Of a stretch of 64,000 nucleotides of DNA, positions 7,825 to 16,145 are shown piece by piece. Both the position numbers and the translations under genes were made by a program. The stretch comes from Gammaproteobacteria bacterium (GTDB lineage: Bacteria > Pseudomonadota > Gammaproteobacteria > Ga0077536), in assembly GCA_024235015.1 (NCBI GenBank), contig JACKNG010000005.1, positions 186,001-250,000 on the forward strand. Reading direction: 5' to 3'. The notes under the pieces are model-generated. The model saw nothing but the letters and a program-made list of their open reading frames with translations, was not told the origin of the DNA and searched no databases. Position 1 is the stretch's first letter. Every line of letters starts with the position of its first letter.

Positions 7825-9233
7825 GCCGGGTCGACGCGCTCGGCGATGTAAGCCAGCGCGGCGTCGAGGCGCTCCAGGCATTGCGTCTTGCCGACCAGTT
7901 GCAGGGTGATGTCGATCGACGGCGAGGCGGTGCCGCCGGTGACGGCCACGCGCAGCGGTTGTGCGACCTTGCCGAGTTTCATCTCGTGCGCCGCGGCAGC
8001 GGTTTCCACCGCGGCATGCAGGGCCTCCGGTTGCCAGTCGTCGAGGACCGCCAGCGCCTCGCGCAGCGTGCGCAGCGGCGCCGCGACGCCGAAGCGCAGG
8101 TGCTTGTGCGCGGCGTCCTCGTCCATTTCGGCCAGCGGGCCGAAGAAGGGGCGGCTCTTGTCTGCCATCTCGACCAGGGTCTTGGCGCGGGTGCGCTGCG
8201 CGTCGACCACCGCCGCGAGTTGGGCGGCATCCTCGGTCGGCAGACCGAGCGCCGCGAAGTAGGGTGCTGCCGCCGCGACCAGCGCATCGAGTTCCATGGC
8301 CTGAATGAACTGCTGGTTGACCCAGGCCAGCTTGTCCGGATCGAACGAGGCCGACGCCTTGTTGACCCCGCTGATGTCGAAGTTCCGGACCAGTTCCTCG
8401 AGGGTGAAGATCTCCTGGTCGCCATGGGACCAGCCGAGGCGCGCGAGGTAGGTCAGCAGCGCCTGCGGCAGGATGCCCTGGTCGCGGTATTCGAGCACGC
8501 TCACCGCGCCGTGGCGCTTGGACAGCTTCTTGCCATCCGGACCGTTGATCATCGGGATGTGCGCATAGACCGGGCGGTCCGCGCCCAGGGCTTCCAGGAT
8601 ATGCACCTGGCGCGGCGTGTTGTTGAGGTGATCGTCACCGCGGATGACGTGGGTCACACCCATGTCGATGTCGTCGACGACCACGGTCAGGTGGTAGGTC
8701 GGGGTGCCGTCCGAGCGCGCGATGATGAGATCGTCGAGTTCGCTGTTCTGGAACGTCACCGCGCCACGCACGTGGTCATCGATCACGATCGTGCCGTCGG
8801 GTGGCGTACGGAAACGCACCACCGGCGGATTGCCGTTGTCGGCCCGCGCGTTGTCCCGGCAGTGGCCGTCGTAACGCGGCTTCTCCTTGGCCGCCATCTG
8901 CTGTTCGCGCAGGGCGTCGAGCCGTTCACGCGAGCAATAGCAGTGGTAGGCGCGGCCACCGTCGAGCAACTGCTGCACGGCCTCGCGGTAACGGTCGAAA
9001 CGTTGCGTCTGGTAATACGGCCCCTCGTCGTAGTCGAGCCCGAGCCAGCTCATGCTCTCGAGAATGGCATCGACCGCTTCCTGGGTGGAGCGCTCGCGAT
9101 CGGTGTCCTCGAGGCGGAACACCATGCGCCCGTCGCGACCGCGCGCGTAGAGCCAGTTATAGAGCGCGGTGCGCGCGCTGCCGATGTGCAGGTAACCGGT
9201 GGGGCTCGGCGGGAAGCGGGTAACGACGGTCAT
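7821..9233 (-). CDS. gltX: Glutamate-tRNA ligase
   Basis: This is a 470-residue class I aminoacyl-tRNA synthetase, the normal length for GltX, charging tRNA-Glu with glutamate. The HIGH signature appears as HIGS (residues 16-19) after TRFPPSPTGYL. The KMSKS loop appears as KLSKRHG near residue 236. The N-terminal catalytic part includes FRLEDTDRERS and the YLTRLGWSHGDQEIF segment of bacterial GluRS. The start is fixed by the MTVVTRFPPSPTG family N-terminus. The gene precedes tRNA-Ala and tRNA-Glu, and a perfect TATAAT lies about 30 bp upstream of its ATG. Confidence 0.98.
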   Translation of the reverse strand: MTVVTRFPPSPTGYLHIGSARTALYNWLYARGRDGRMVFRLEDTDRERSTQEAVDAILESMSWLGLDYDEGPYYQTQRFDRYREAVQQLLDGGRAYHCYCSRERLDALREQQMAAKEKPRYDGHCRDNARADNGNPPVVRFRTPPDGTIVIDDHVRGAVTFQNSELDDLIIARSDGTPTYHLTVVVDDIDMGVTHVIRGDDHLNNTPRQVHILEALGADRPVYAHIPMINGPDGKKLSKRHGAVSVLEYRDQGILPQALLTYLARLGWSHGDQEIFTLEELVRNFDISGVNKASASFDPDKLAWVNQQFIQAMELDALVAAAAPYFAALGLPTEDAAQLAAVVDAQRTRAKTLVEMADKSRPFFGPLAEMDEDAAHKHLRFGVAAPLRTLREALAVLDDWQPEALHAAVETAAAAHEMKLGKVAQPLRVAVTGGTASPSIDITLQLVGKTQCLERLDAALAYIAERVDPA

Positions 9234-9262
9234 GGGCGGGTTCGAGCGATTGTGGACCGCGC

Positions 9263-9268
9263 ATTATA
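9263..9268 (-). promoter_or_regulatory. -10 element of the gltX promoter
   Basis: A perfect TATAAT on the minus strand, 29 bp upstream of the gltX ATG. I see no good -35 at 16-18 bp (TGGGGT at 17), so only the -10 is called. Confidence 0.5.
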
Positions 9269-9362
9269 GAGGCCGGGTCGACCAAACCCCATGCCGGACC
9301 AAGCCTTCAATCGAGCCCCGCCGGAATCCCGAGTGCCGGCGCCGAGGTTGCCGCCGGGCCGT

Positions 9363-9391
9363 TTGACCGGCACGCGCGCGGCGCCTAAAAT
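9363..9391 (+). promoter_or_regulatory. Sigma-70 promoter of tRNA-Val
   Basis: TTGACC (9363-9368), a 17-base spacer, then TAAAAT (9386-9391), 19 bp before the tRNA-Val gene. Confidence 0.75.
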
Positions 9392-9410
9392 CGCCTCCCT
9401 TCGCGTAAGC

Positions 9411-9485
9411 GGGCGATTAGCTCAGCGGGAGAGCACTGCCTTCACACGGCAGGGGTCGCTGGTTCGATCCCAGCATCGCCCACCA
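9411..9485 (+). tRNA. tRNA-Val (CAC)
   Basis: This 75-nt cloverleaf has acceptor GGGCGAT paired with ATCGCCC, discriminator A and encoded CCA. The D-arm is AGCTCAGCGGGAGAGC. The anticodon stem CTGCC/GGCAG encloses TTCACAC, giving anticodon CAC. It has its own promoter and is divergent from gltX. Confidence 0.95.
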
Positions 9486-9806
9486 TATAAATCAGCAGAT
9501 TGGACTTGTAATTGCGGGACCTGTCCCGGACCCGTTACCGGAACGGTGTGCATCATCGACACGGGTGCATTCGCGAAAGAGGAGCACGCAGCTACGCCTT
9601 CCTTCCCAGCAGGCCGGGCTTCGGTACTCGTCTGAGGCGGCGCTGTTGAAACCGGTTTTGGGAGGGGCTCGAGCGAAGCCCGAGACCTGACACGTTCTCC
9701 TGGGTGACACGGCTCCTTGCGTGGGCTGCTGTCACCGGAACGCCCGCGCGGCAAGGCAACCGGCGCATCGCGCCGGTCCTGTTCGGCCAAGCGAACGGCG
9801 GCGCGA
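9486..9806. other. Gene-free stretch between tRNA-Val and the first VPLPA-CTERM gene
   Basis: I see no credible gene here. There are short inverted repeats such as GGGACCTGTCCC near 9515 and GGGCTCGAGCGAAGCCC near 9665, neither followed by a T-run. The open frame that crosses tRNA-Val and enters this region is not coding. Confidence 0.5.
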
Positions 9807-10583
9807 TCAGAGTCTGCGTCGCACCACGCCCACTCCCGCGAGCGCAATAGCCAATGCCGGCAGCATGCCGGGCAGGGGCACCGGCGTCGCGAGAAAAGCG
9901 CCGGATTCGGATTCGAACGTCACGCCTTCCGGCAACACCAGCTGGAGTACACCATTGAGAGCGATGTCAGAATTCGCACCGTCTCCGGGGTACATGTCCA
10001 CGCTGTAGTCGATGTACGCAGCGATGTCGAAAACGGCGTTACCAGTAAACGATTGAGTGACGGAAAGAACGTCATTGATTACGCCATCGCTGGTATAGCT
10101 GCCGGAATCATCGCCTGCGTCCAGCGACAAATACACGAAGGCGCCACCGTCGCCCCCATCGAGGCCGATGCTGCCGTTCACCGTGAGCGTGAGCGTGACG
10201 TCGTAGCTGCCCGGCAATGTGCTGGTCAACGTCAGCTCGTCGCCAATCGAACTGCCGCCGAAGATTACGCCGCCGTCCAGGCCCATCGATGCCGGATCCC
10301 CCGGCGACGAATCCACCTGCCCTGCACTCCGCAGCGTACCGGCAGCGATGTCGGCATGCCCGCTGACGTCGGCGGTGTACTCGCCCGACGTCGGAAAAAG
10401 AGAACCGTCATGTTCGACCCGCGTGTTGCCGAGCGGACCGTTGGCGAACTCGCTGTCGGACTGACACGTGAAGGCTGGCGTTCCCAGGCAACCTTGCGTC
10501 GAAATGCTGGCCGCGGCAACACCGTTGGATGCGATGCCGAAAACCGCTGCGGCGCATGCGCCCATCAATCCCTTCACGTACAT
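9807..10583 (-). CDS. VPLPA-CTERM-type exported protein
   Basis: This 258-residue protein starts at MYVKGLMG behind GAAGGAGAGGG. A signal peptide covers roughly residues 1-24 (AAVFGIASNGVAAA). The middle is Gly/Ser/Thr/Asp-rich beta-type sequence without a recognised domain. The C-terminus is VPLPG, a hydrophobic stretch and a final RRRL, which fits the tripartite exosortase sorting signal of the VPLPA-CTERM class (motif, membrane helix, basic tail). Such proteins are exported, cut near the motif by an exosortase and placed on the surface. No exosortase is in the window. The Cys pair CLGTPAFTC near the mature N-terminus may form a disulfide. Confidence 0.8.
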   Translation of the reverse strand: MYVKGLMGACAAAVFGIASNGVAAASISTQGCLGTPAFTCQSDSEFANGPLGNTRVEHDGSLFPTSGEYTADVSGHADIAAGTLRSAGQVDSSPGDPASMGLDGGVIFGGSSIGDELTLTSTLPGSYDVTLTLTVNGSIGLDGGDGGAFVYLSLDAGDDSGSYTSDGVINDVLSVTQSFTGNAVFDIAAYIDYSVDMYPGDGANSDIALNGVLQLVLPEGVTFESESGAFLATPVPLPGMLPALAIALAGVGVVRRRL

Positions 10584-11210
10584 GTCGATTCCCTCTCCTT
10601 CGTGTCGGCGCGGATACCCAGCGCGGTGCGCGCGCTCATCCAGCGCCCGTGCCGGGCGCACGGCGCCGACACGCGCAACTCGCTGCCGGGTGATGATTGC
10701 CTTGGAACTTACGCGGTCAACCGTGCCGGCGGCAACCCTGCTGAAGCTGCGAATTGCGGTAATTCTTGGCAACAACGGCGACGCCAGGAATGGGTGGCTG
10801 ACGGTTCCGCCGGGCGGGACGCGGCCCACGCTCGGTGATCACACGACACGGATTCGCCTGTGGGCGCCGCGCCTCCTCGGATACGCGGGTGGCAGGCGCA
10901 AGGTACCAACTCGTGCCGTGTTCGGGAGCGCAGCGCTTGTGGGCCCCGCTTCAGTGAGGGAATCGAGCAAGATGCCGGACCTGACACCGCTGCTGGCACC
11001 GCCCGGATGAACGCTACGCGTGAAACCGGCGGGCGGCGACTGACCGCGGGCAGGCCTTGGCCTGTCGTACGTTCACCTTCATTCTGCCCTGCCCTCGACT
11101 ATAGTTAGCTGCATGGCGGTGCGGGACGGCTGCACGGTGTGCGTGATCGTCTCGACTCGGGCACGTCCCCGAACTGGTCGCCGGGTGCAGCCCCCCGTAG
11201 CCGCCAGCCC
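10584..11210. other. Gene-free stretch between the two VPLPA-CTERM genes
   Basis: No convincing gene appears in 627 bp. On the minus strand TTGACC followed by AATCAT lies about 120-145 bp upstream of the 9807-10583 gene and could be its promoter, but the -10 is poor. A small inverted repeat CAGGCC/GGCCTG near 11050 lies downstream of the second VPLPA-CTERM gene, with no T-run. Confidence 0.45.
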
Positions 11211-11933
11211 TCAGGCGCGGCGCCGCCGCAACCCGAGCAGCGCGCAGCCCGCGAGGCATGGGCCGAACATCGCGGGCAACGGCACGGTGGTGGCGCCGTA
11301 CTGCAGGTGATCCACCTCCCAGTCGCTGCTGAAACCCGCCATCGAAATCGTGATGCGGCTGATGCCCAGCGGATCGATCACGCCGAAGAAGTAGTCCTCG
11401 GCGGTGGCGCCGAACGTCGAGCCGTCGCCGAACGTGCCACTGACGACAGTGCCGAGCGCGCCGCCAGCGCCGAAGGCAGTGAAGGTGACGCTGCCAAAAC
11501 CCGGCGTCGGCGTCGCCTCGCCGACGTCCGTCCACACGATGCCGACATGCGTCGGCAAGCGACCGAGCACACCGGCATCGAAATCGAAGGTGAAGGTATC
11601 GGTGCCGCCAGGGAAGCCCGAGAAGAAGCTGTGCCCGCCCGCGCCGCTGCCGTCGATGGCACCGTCATCGCCATCCACCGAATCGGTCTGCGCACTCGGT
11701 CCGATCACGAACCCGCCGCTGGCCGAGCTCACCCCGGGCGTGTTCAACAGGCCATCCTCGAAGTCCTCGAGATGGAAATAGTCATCGAACGCGACGCCGG
11801 CAAACGCGCTGTCGGCGAAGGACAGGTAGGGTTGGGCGTCGACGAAGGTGGCGGCGCCGGTGGAGAAGCTGGCGCCAGCGGTGAGGAGGCTGGCCATGGC
11901 CAGGCGAATCGAAAAGCGGCGTGCAGAATCCAT
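11211..11933 (-). CDS. VPLPA-CTERM sorting-domain exported protein
   Basis: This 240-residue protein starts at MDSARRFSIRL behind GGGAGGGA; the frame is open further upstream, but the signal peptide begins here (cleavage likely near GAAT, residue 30). The mature part begins FVDAQPYLSF and contains FEDGLLNTPGVS and FGVIDPLGISRITIS, typical of PEP-CTERM-like beta-sandwich proteins. It ends VPLPAMF, a hydrophobic helix and GLRRRRA, a textbook VPLPA-CTERM exosortase signal. It is probably exported and anchored or released with extracellular polysaccharide. The function of the mature domain is unknown. Confidence 0.85.
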   Translation of the reverse strand: MDSARRFSIRLAMASLLTAGASFSTGAATFVDAQPYLSFADSAFAGVAFDDYFHLEDFEDGLLNTPGVSSASGGFVIGPSAQTDSVDGDDGAIDGSGAGGHSFFSGFPGGTDTFTFDFDAGVLGRLPTHVGIVWTDVGEATPTPGFGSVTFTAFGAGGALGTVVSGTFGDGSTFGATAEDYFFGVIDPLGISRITISMAGFSSDWEVDHLQYGATTVPLPAMFGPCLAGCALLGLRRRRA

Positions 11934-12089
11934 CGCAGGGTCCCTCCCAGTTGGTGATCGTGACCGGTCGAGTCTAATGCTCCCGGGCAATCGCGGCGGC
12001 GACAGAAGCGCCGGCTGGATCACACTTGGACACTGCGGTGCGGGTTGCACACGCTGCCGGATCCACGCACCGCGCTACCTGCCCTGCCC

Positions 12090-12116
12090 GCCGGCCGCGC
12101 AGTGTGCGCGGCCGGC
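12090..12116 (-). terminator. GC-rich hairpin after the MOSC gene
   Basis: Perfect 11-bp arms (12090-12100 and 12106-12116, GCCGGCCGCGC) around a 5-base loop, 37 bp past the MOSC stop. There is no T-run, so termination is only suggested. Confidence 0.4.
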
Positions 12117-12152
12117 TCGCCCTGGGTCGCAGGGCACCGCCATCGACTTCCC

Positions 12153-12941
12153 TCAATCGAGCAGCTCGACCCGATCGCCGACCCGCACCCGGCCCGGCTC
12201 GACGACCGCCGCGTACGTAGCGAAACCCGGGGTCGCGTAACCGGGCAGCAGACCATCGGGCAGGGCGGTCTTGGGACGATAGCGGATCAGCCCCCGCATG
12301 ACGTCCTGGTCACGTGCACCGGACGTCGGGTTCATGCCGGTGATGGCGCAGCGGGGCACCGCGGTACGCACTTTCAGCACGACGTCGCCGAGGCGCAGGT
12401 GACGGCCATCCCAGCCGTCTTCCGCGTGCGCCTCGGCATGGTCGATCACGAACCCCGCCCGGAACCGCGCCGGGTCGACCTCGCTGCCGACCTCCTGCGC
12501 GAGTCGCGCCAGTGAGCCGGTGGTGACGAAAGTGACGGGAAAGACGTCGATGGCGGTACTGCCGAGGCAACGCACGAGGCGGACGGGGCGCCCGGCGTGT
12601 TCGCTGAGCGTCGCGGCCCACGGCCCGCCGACCTCGCGCACCGGGACCGTGCGCAGCCCGTGCAGGTCGACGTCGAGCGCCTGGCCATCGGCCAGCGCGG
12701 GCCCGTCGATACGACGGCCGTCCGGCAGGTGCAGACATAGCCTGTCGGTCGCGGCATCGTAAGCGAAGCGCAGCGCGAGGAAATCGGCGTGTCGATCGGA
12801 GGGTACGAAGCGATCGTCGGCCTCGAGGAGCGCGAACGCGCGATCGTGACGGATGCCATCGGTATCGACCTCGACCGCGGTCGGCTGCAGGAACTGGGTG
12901 GCTTTGACATAGACCTGGCCGATGTGCGCTACGGTCATCAT
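12153..12941 (-). CDS. MOSC domain protein (YcbX-like)
   Basis: This 262-residue protein starts at MMTVAHIGQVYVK, nine bases after GAGGAG. An N-terminal MOSC beta-barrel (about 1-100: YVKATQFLQPTAVEVDTDGIRHDRAF) is followed by the MOSC core with VRTAVPRCAITGMNP. This contains the conserved Cys-x-x-T that binds the molybdenum centre in the family. MOSC proteins such as YcbX and YiiM reduce N-hydroxylated compounds using molybdenum cofactor. The start was chosen at the first of two adjacent Met codons because of ribosome-site spacing. The gene stands alone between the VPLPA-CTERM genes and the transglutaminases. Confidence 0.85.
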   Translation of the reverse strand: MMTVAHIGQVYVKATQFLQPTAVEVDTDGIRHDRAFALLEADDRFVPSDRHADFLALRFAYDAATDRLCLHLPDGRRIDGPALADGQALDVDLHGLRTVPVREVGGPWAATLSEHAGRPVRLVRCLGSTAIDVFPVTFVTTGSLARLAQEVGSEVDPARFRAGFVIDHAEAHAEDGWDGRHLRLGDVVLKVRTAVPRCAITGMNPTSGARDQDVMRGLIRYRPKTALPDGLLPGYATPGFATYAAVVEPGRVRVGDRVELLD

Positions 12942-13391
12942 TGAGATTCGCTCCTCGCGTGGTGACGCGGCGAAGCTAGCGCGTGGCGCCGGGCAAGTCG
13001 AGACCACGCCAACGGGCCGGCGTGCTGCACGGCCGTGGTGAGGTCGACGAAGAAATCCCGGCGCGGGCAGCGCCCAAGCGCCGTCACCACGCCATCCCGC
13101 GGGCAGAATTCGAGCCGACGCAGCCCGCAACGGTTTGCAGAACGGCGCGGCGGCGCCGGTATCCAAGTTCGGGCGCATGCGCCTGCAGCCCCGGCGAATC
13201 GCCCCGTTCACCGGGAGGGCCCCGAGCCTGGCCTACGCCGCTTGCGCCATTCGGCAATGCGGCGTTCCTTGCGCATGGCATGCCAATCGGGTCATGGTGG
13301 GCACGGTTCGCCGTGGCCGTGACATCAGAACCGCTCCCCGCATTGCCATCGACCGCCCAATGTCCCGCGACTACCCGCAAAAGACCCCACC
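12942..13391. other. Gene-free stretch, divergent control region of MOSC and transglutaminase genes
   Basis: This 450 bp separates two divergent genes. I found no gene, repeat or convincing promoter in it. The open frames that cross it have composition unlike a protein. Confidence 0.5.
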
Positions 13392-14180
13392 ATGTGGCTG
13401 AAGACCCGTTGCACCCTCGACTTCGACGTCCCGCAACCCGTACCGTTCGTGCTCATGCTGCGTCCCCGCAGCGGCGCCCAGCAATGGATCGCGCGCGAGG
13501 AGTACCGGCTGACGCCGAGCGTACCCGTCACCGAGTACACCGATGCCTACGGCAACCTGTGCCAGCGCCTGGTCGCGCCGGCCGGCCCGTTCGAGATCCA
13601 CACCGAGGCCGAAGTAATGACCGCCGACGACATCGACCAGCACCCGGGCGTGCCCTTCATCGAGATCCAGAACCTGCCGGCCCAGGTCCTCGATTACCTG
13701 CTGCCGAGCCGCTACTGCGAGGCGGAGAAGTTCCACCAGATGGCCCGCGAGATCACCGCCGGCGCCCTGCTCGGCTATGACCAGGTCGCCGCGATCGTCA
13801 CCTGGCTGCGCGACAACATCGCCTACCGGCCGGGCAGCAGCGACATGGCCTACTCCGCAGTGGAGGTGAACGGCCGCGGGATCGGCGTGTGCCGCGACCT
13901 GGCGCACCTCGGCATCGCGCTGTGCCGCAGCCTGAGTATCCCGGCGCGCATGGTGGTCGGCTACCTGCACGCACTCGAGCCGATGGACCTGCACGCCTGG
14001 TTCGAGGCCTACGTCGGTAACCGCTGGTACACCTTCGATGCCACCCAGTCGACGCTCCATGGCGGATACGTCGCCGTGGGGTACGGCCGCGATGCCGCGG
14101 ACGTGGCGGTATTCAACCAGTTCGGACCCGCGGTCTTTCCCAGTCGCCAGGTCGTGAGCGTGGAACGGATCGACGACTGA
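13392..14180 (+). CDS. Transglutaminase-like cysteine protease family protein
   Basis: This 262-residue protein has a beta-rich N-terminal part and a transglutaminase-like fold. The catalytic triad is visible: Cys167 in GIGVCRDLAHLG, His201 in MDLHAWFEAYV and Asp216 in TFDATQS. The family contains peptidases and amidases, and its members often lie next to each other. It is 38 bp upstream of a second transglutaminase-like gene on the same strand and probably cotranscribed. No signal peptide is seen, so it is likely cytoplasmic. The substrate is unknown. The ribosome site is weak, but MWLKTRCTLDFDV matches the usual start of this subfamily. Confidence 0.88.
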   Translation: MWLKTRCTLDFDVPQPVPFVLMLRPRSGAQQWIAREEYRLTPSVPVTEYTDAYGNLCQRLVAPAGPFEIHTEAEVMTADDIDQHPGVPFIEIQNLPAQVLDYLLPSRYCEAEKFHQMAREITAGALLGYDQVAAIVTWLRDNIAYRPGSSDMAYSAVEVNGRGIGVCRDLAHLGIALCRSLSIPARMVVGYLHALEPMDLHAWFEAYVGNRWYTFDATQSTLHGGYVAVGYGRDAADVAVFNQFGPAVFPSRQVVSVERIDD

Positions 14181-14218
14181 GCCGGCCGCGCCGACTCCAG
14201 CCACAAGGCACCACGACG

Positions 14219-15106
14219 ATGTTGTTCACCATTCGCCACCACACTCGCTACGACTACTCCAACCCGGTCCGCCTCGGCCCCCAGGCACTGCGTTTCCATC
14301 CACGCGACGACGGCGCCCAGCGTGTAATCGAGCACCGCCTGGACGTCACCCCGGTGCCCTGCGGTATCAATGCGCACATCGACCTGGAAGGCAACCGGGT
14401 GAATCAACTCTGGTTCGACGGGGAGACCACGCGGCTCGACATCAGCCTGCTCATGCAGGTCGAGACACTGCGCGAGAATCCCTTCGATTTCATCCTGGCG
14501 CCGGAAGCCGCCCGCCTGCCCATTGCCCATGCGCCGGACGAGCCCTGCGCCCGCGCGTACCTGGAACGCATCCTGCCCGACGACGCGGTGACCGCGTTCG
14601 CGGCCGAACTGAGCCTCGGCGTCGAACGCGACACGCTGCGATTCCTCGATCATCTGAACCGCCGCCTGTTCGGCGAATTCGATCACGTGTACCGCCACAG
14701 CGGCGCGCCGCAGGCCCCGGCCGTCACGTTGCAGTCCCGTCGCGGTGCCTGCCGCGATCTCGCCGAACTGTTCGTCGACTGCTGCCGGGCCGAGGGCATC
14801 GCGGCCCGCTTCGCCAGCGGTTACCAGCGCGGCAACCTGGACCGCGAGCGACGTGACCTGCATGCCTGGCCGGAGGTCTACCTGCCCGGCGCCGGCTGGC
14901 GCGGCTACGACCCGACGCATGGCGAAGCGATTGGCGACACCCACGTCACGATTGCCGCCGCGGCCCATGCCAGCGACACCATGCCGGTAACCGGCAGCTT
15001 CGTCGGGGTGGGGGTGACCAGCTTCCTCGAATTCGAGGTGAGCATCAGCGTCGGGGGCGGCGCGTCGACGGATGCCGGGGCAACCCTCCAGGACGGACCT
15101 GCCTGA
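14219..15106 (+). CDS. Transglutaminase-like protein with N-terminal beta domain
   Basis: This 295-residue protein begins MLFTIRHHTRYDYSNPVRLGPQ, the start of the bacterial transglutaminase N-terminal domain (about 1-80). The core transglutaminase domain has Cys178 in SRRGACRDLAELF, His215 in DLHAWPEVYLP and Asp231 in YDPTHGEA. This arrangement matches a large family of bacterial proteases often found with circularly linked ATP-grasp and alpha-E proteins; those partners are not here. It follows the other transglutaminase gene with 38 bp between them. The C-terminal tail (about 275-295) is Gly/Ala-rich and probably flexible. Confidence 0.88.
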   Translation: MLFTIRHHTRYDYSNPVRLGPQALRFHPRDDGAQRVIEHRLDVTPVPCGINAHIDLEGNRVNQLWFDGETTRLDISLLMQVETLRENPFDFILAPEAARLPIAHAPDEPCARAYLERILPDDAVTAFAAELSLGVERDTLRFLDHLNRRLFGEFDHVYRHSGAPQAPAVTLQSRRGACRDLAELFVDCCRAEGIAARFASGYQRGNLDRERRDLHAWPEVYLPGAGWRGYDPTHGEAIGDTHVTIAAAAHASDTMPVTGSFVGVGVTSFLEFEVSISVGGGASTDAGATLQDGPA

Positions 15107-15110
15107 CGGC

Positions 15111-15138
15111 GCGGGCGCGCGCCCGGCGGGGCGCCCGC
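15111..15138 (+). terminator. GC-rich hairpin after the transglutaminase pair
   Basis: Arms GCGGGCGC (15111-15118) and GCGCCCGC (15131-15138) around a 12-base loop, five bases past the stop. No T-run follows. Confidence 0.35.
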
Positions 15139-15296
15139 ATCGCCGACGTGGATGTACGTCGCACGAAACCGGCCCCGCCGGCCGCTGGATCGTGCCCCGG
15201 GCTCATGCCGTGCCCTCCCATTTTGCCTCGGCATAACAATGAGCGCCTCGATGGCGCGGCCACCGGTTGGCAGATCATCGCCGGGACGAGTGGACG

Positions 15297-15686
15297 ATGG
15301 ACCTGAACGAAGACGCCGTAGTCGTCATCCTGCAACGCTACTTCGAAAGCCCTTTCCCACGTGACTGCCCTACCTGCGGGCGCCACTACGCGAACCTGCG
15401 CCAGTACGTTCGCGAGACGGCCCCGGTGGGCTACTCGGTCTCGTACGACGCCAACCGCGGCGACTGGGACACAGCGAACCCCATCGGTTCGGCCGCGTTC
15501 GCGAATTGCGCCTGCGGCAACACCCTGGCGCTCACGACCAAGGAGATGGAGATGAGCCAACGCCTGGCCCTGCTCGCCTGGCTCAAGCGCACCTCCGAGG
15601 GCAGTGGCCGGACGCCGTCCGAAGTTCTCGACCAGCTGCGTGCCCGCATCCGGGCCAACGCCCGGGGCGACGCGCCGGCGGATTGA
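15297..15686 (+). CDS. Small protein with CxxC and CxC cysteine motifs, unknown function
   Basis: This 129-residue protein starts at MDLNEDAVVVILQRYF; a TTG codon 30 bases upstream would add an unlikely extension. It contains CPTCGRHY (Cys24, Cys27) and CACGN (Cys71, Cys73), together enough to hold one zinc ion or a small redox centre. The C-terminal third (KEMEMSQRLALLAWLKRTSEG) is helical. I do not recognise the family. It stands between the transglutaminase pair and the FHA gene, with no close partner. GC-rich third positions like its neighbours support that it is real. Confidence 0.65.
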   Translation: MDLNEDAVVVILQRYFESPFPRDCPTCGRHYANLRQYVRETAPVGYSVSYDANRGDWDTANPIGSAAFANCACGNTLALTTKEMEMSQRLALLAWLKRTSEGSGRTPSEVLDQLRARIRANARGDAPAD

Positions 15687-16145
15687 ATCCAGGCGCGACG
15701 GACCCCGTGGCCGGGCGCGCGTCACGTCGCGGCCGCCCAACGACCATGCGGGTAATGGTGGCCGTACCGCCGCCCGCGCCGGGGCCGAGGATCACCTCGC
15801 CACCGGCACCGGCGCCCTCGAGCGTGCCCGTGGCGCCCGCGTGACGCGACGATCGCAGCCGCCGGCCGCGCCAGTCGTCGCCCCACGCCGAGTGGCGCGA
15901 GGCGGCGCCGTACCCGGGTCGCCTGGAACCGAATGCATCTTTCGTTTCGGCGCAGGCACGCGTGCCGGCACCGTCACCAAACTGACGTAAGCGCATCGGA
16001 CGCCGGCTTCATTCGTCGCGTAAGCCCGAATTTGTGACCGGAATCCCTGCCCCGGCGGTTGCCGACGGACACCTCCCGCCCTGTTGCTGCGCTAGAATCC
16101 GGCCCTGCCCGATCGACGAGAAGTCTTCAAACCGCAGTTACGACC
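15687..16145. other. Gene-free stretch upstream of the FHA gene
   Basis: No gene is supported in 459 bp. A TAGAAT at 16093-16098 lies 47 bp upstream of the FHA gene ATG and may be its -10 element; no clear -35 is present. Confidence 0.45.
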
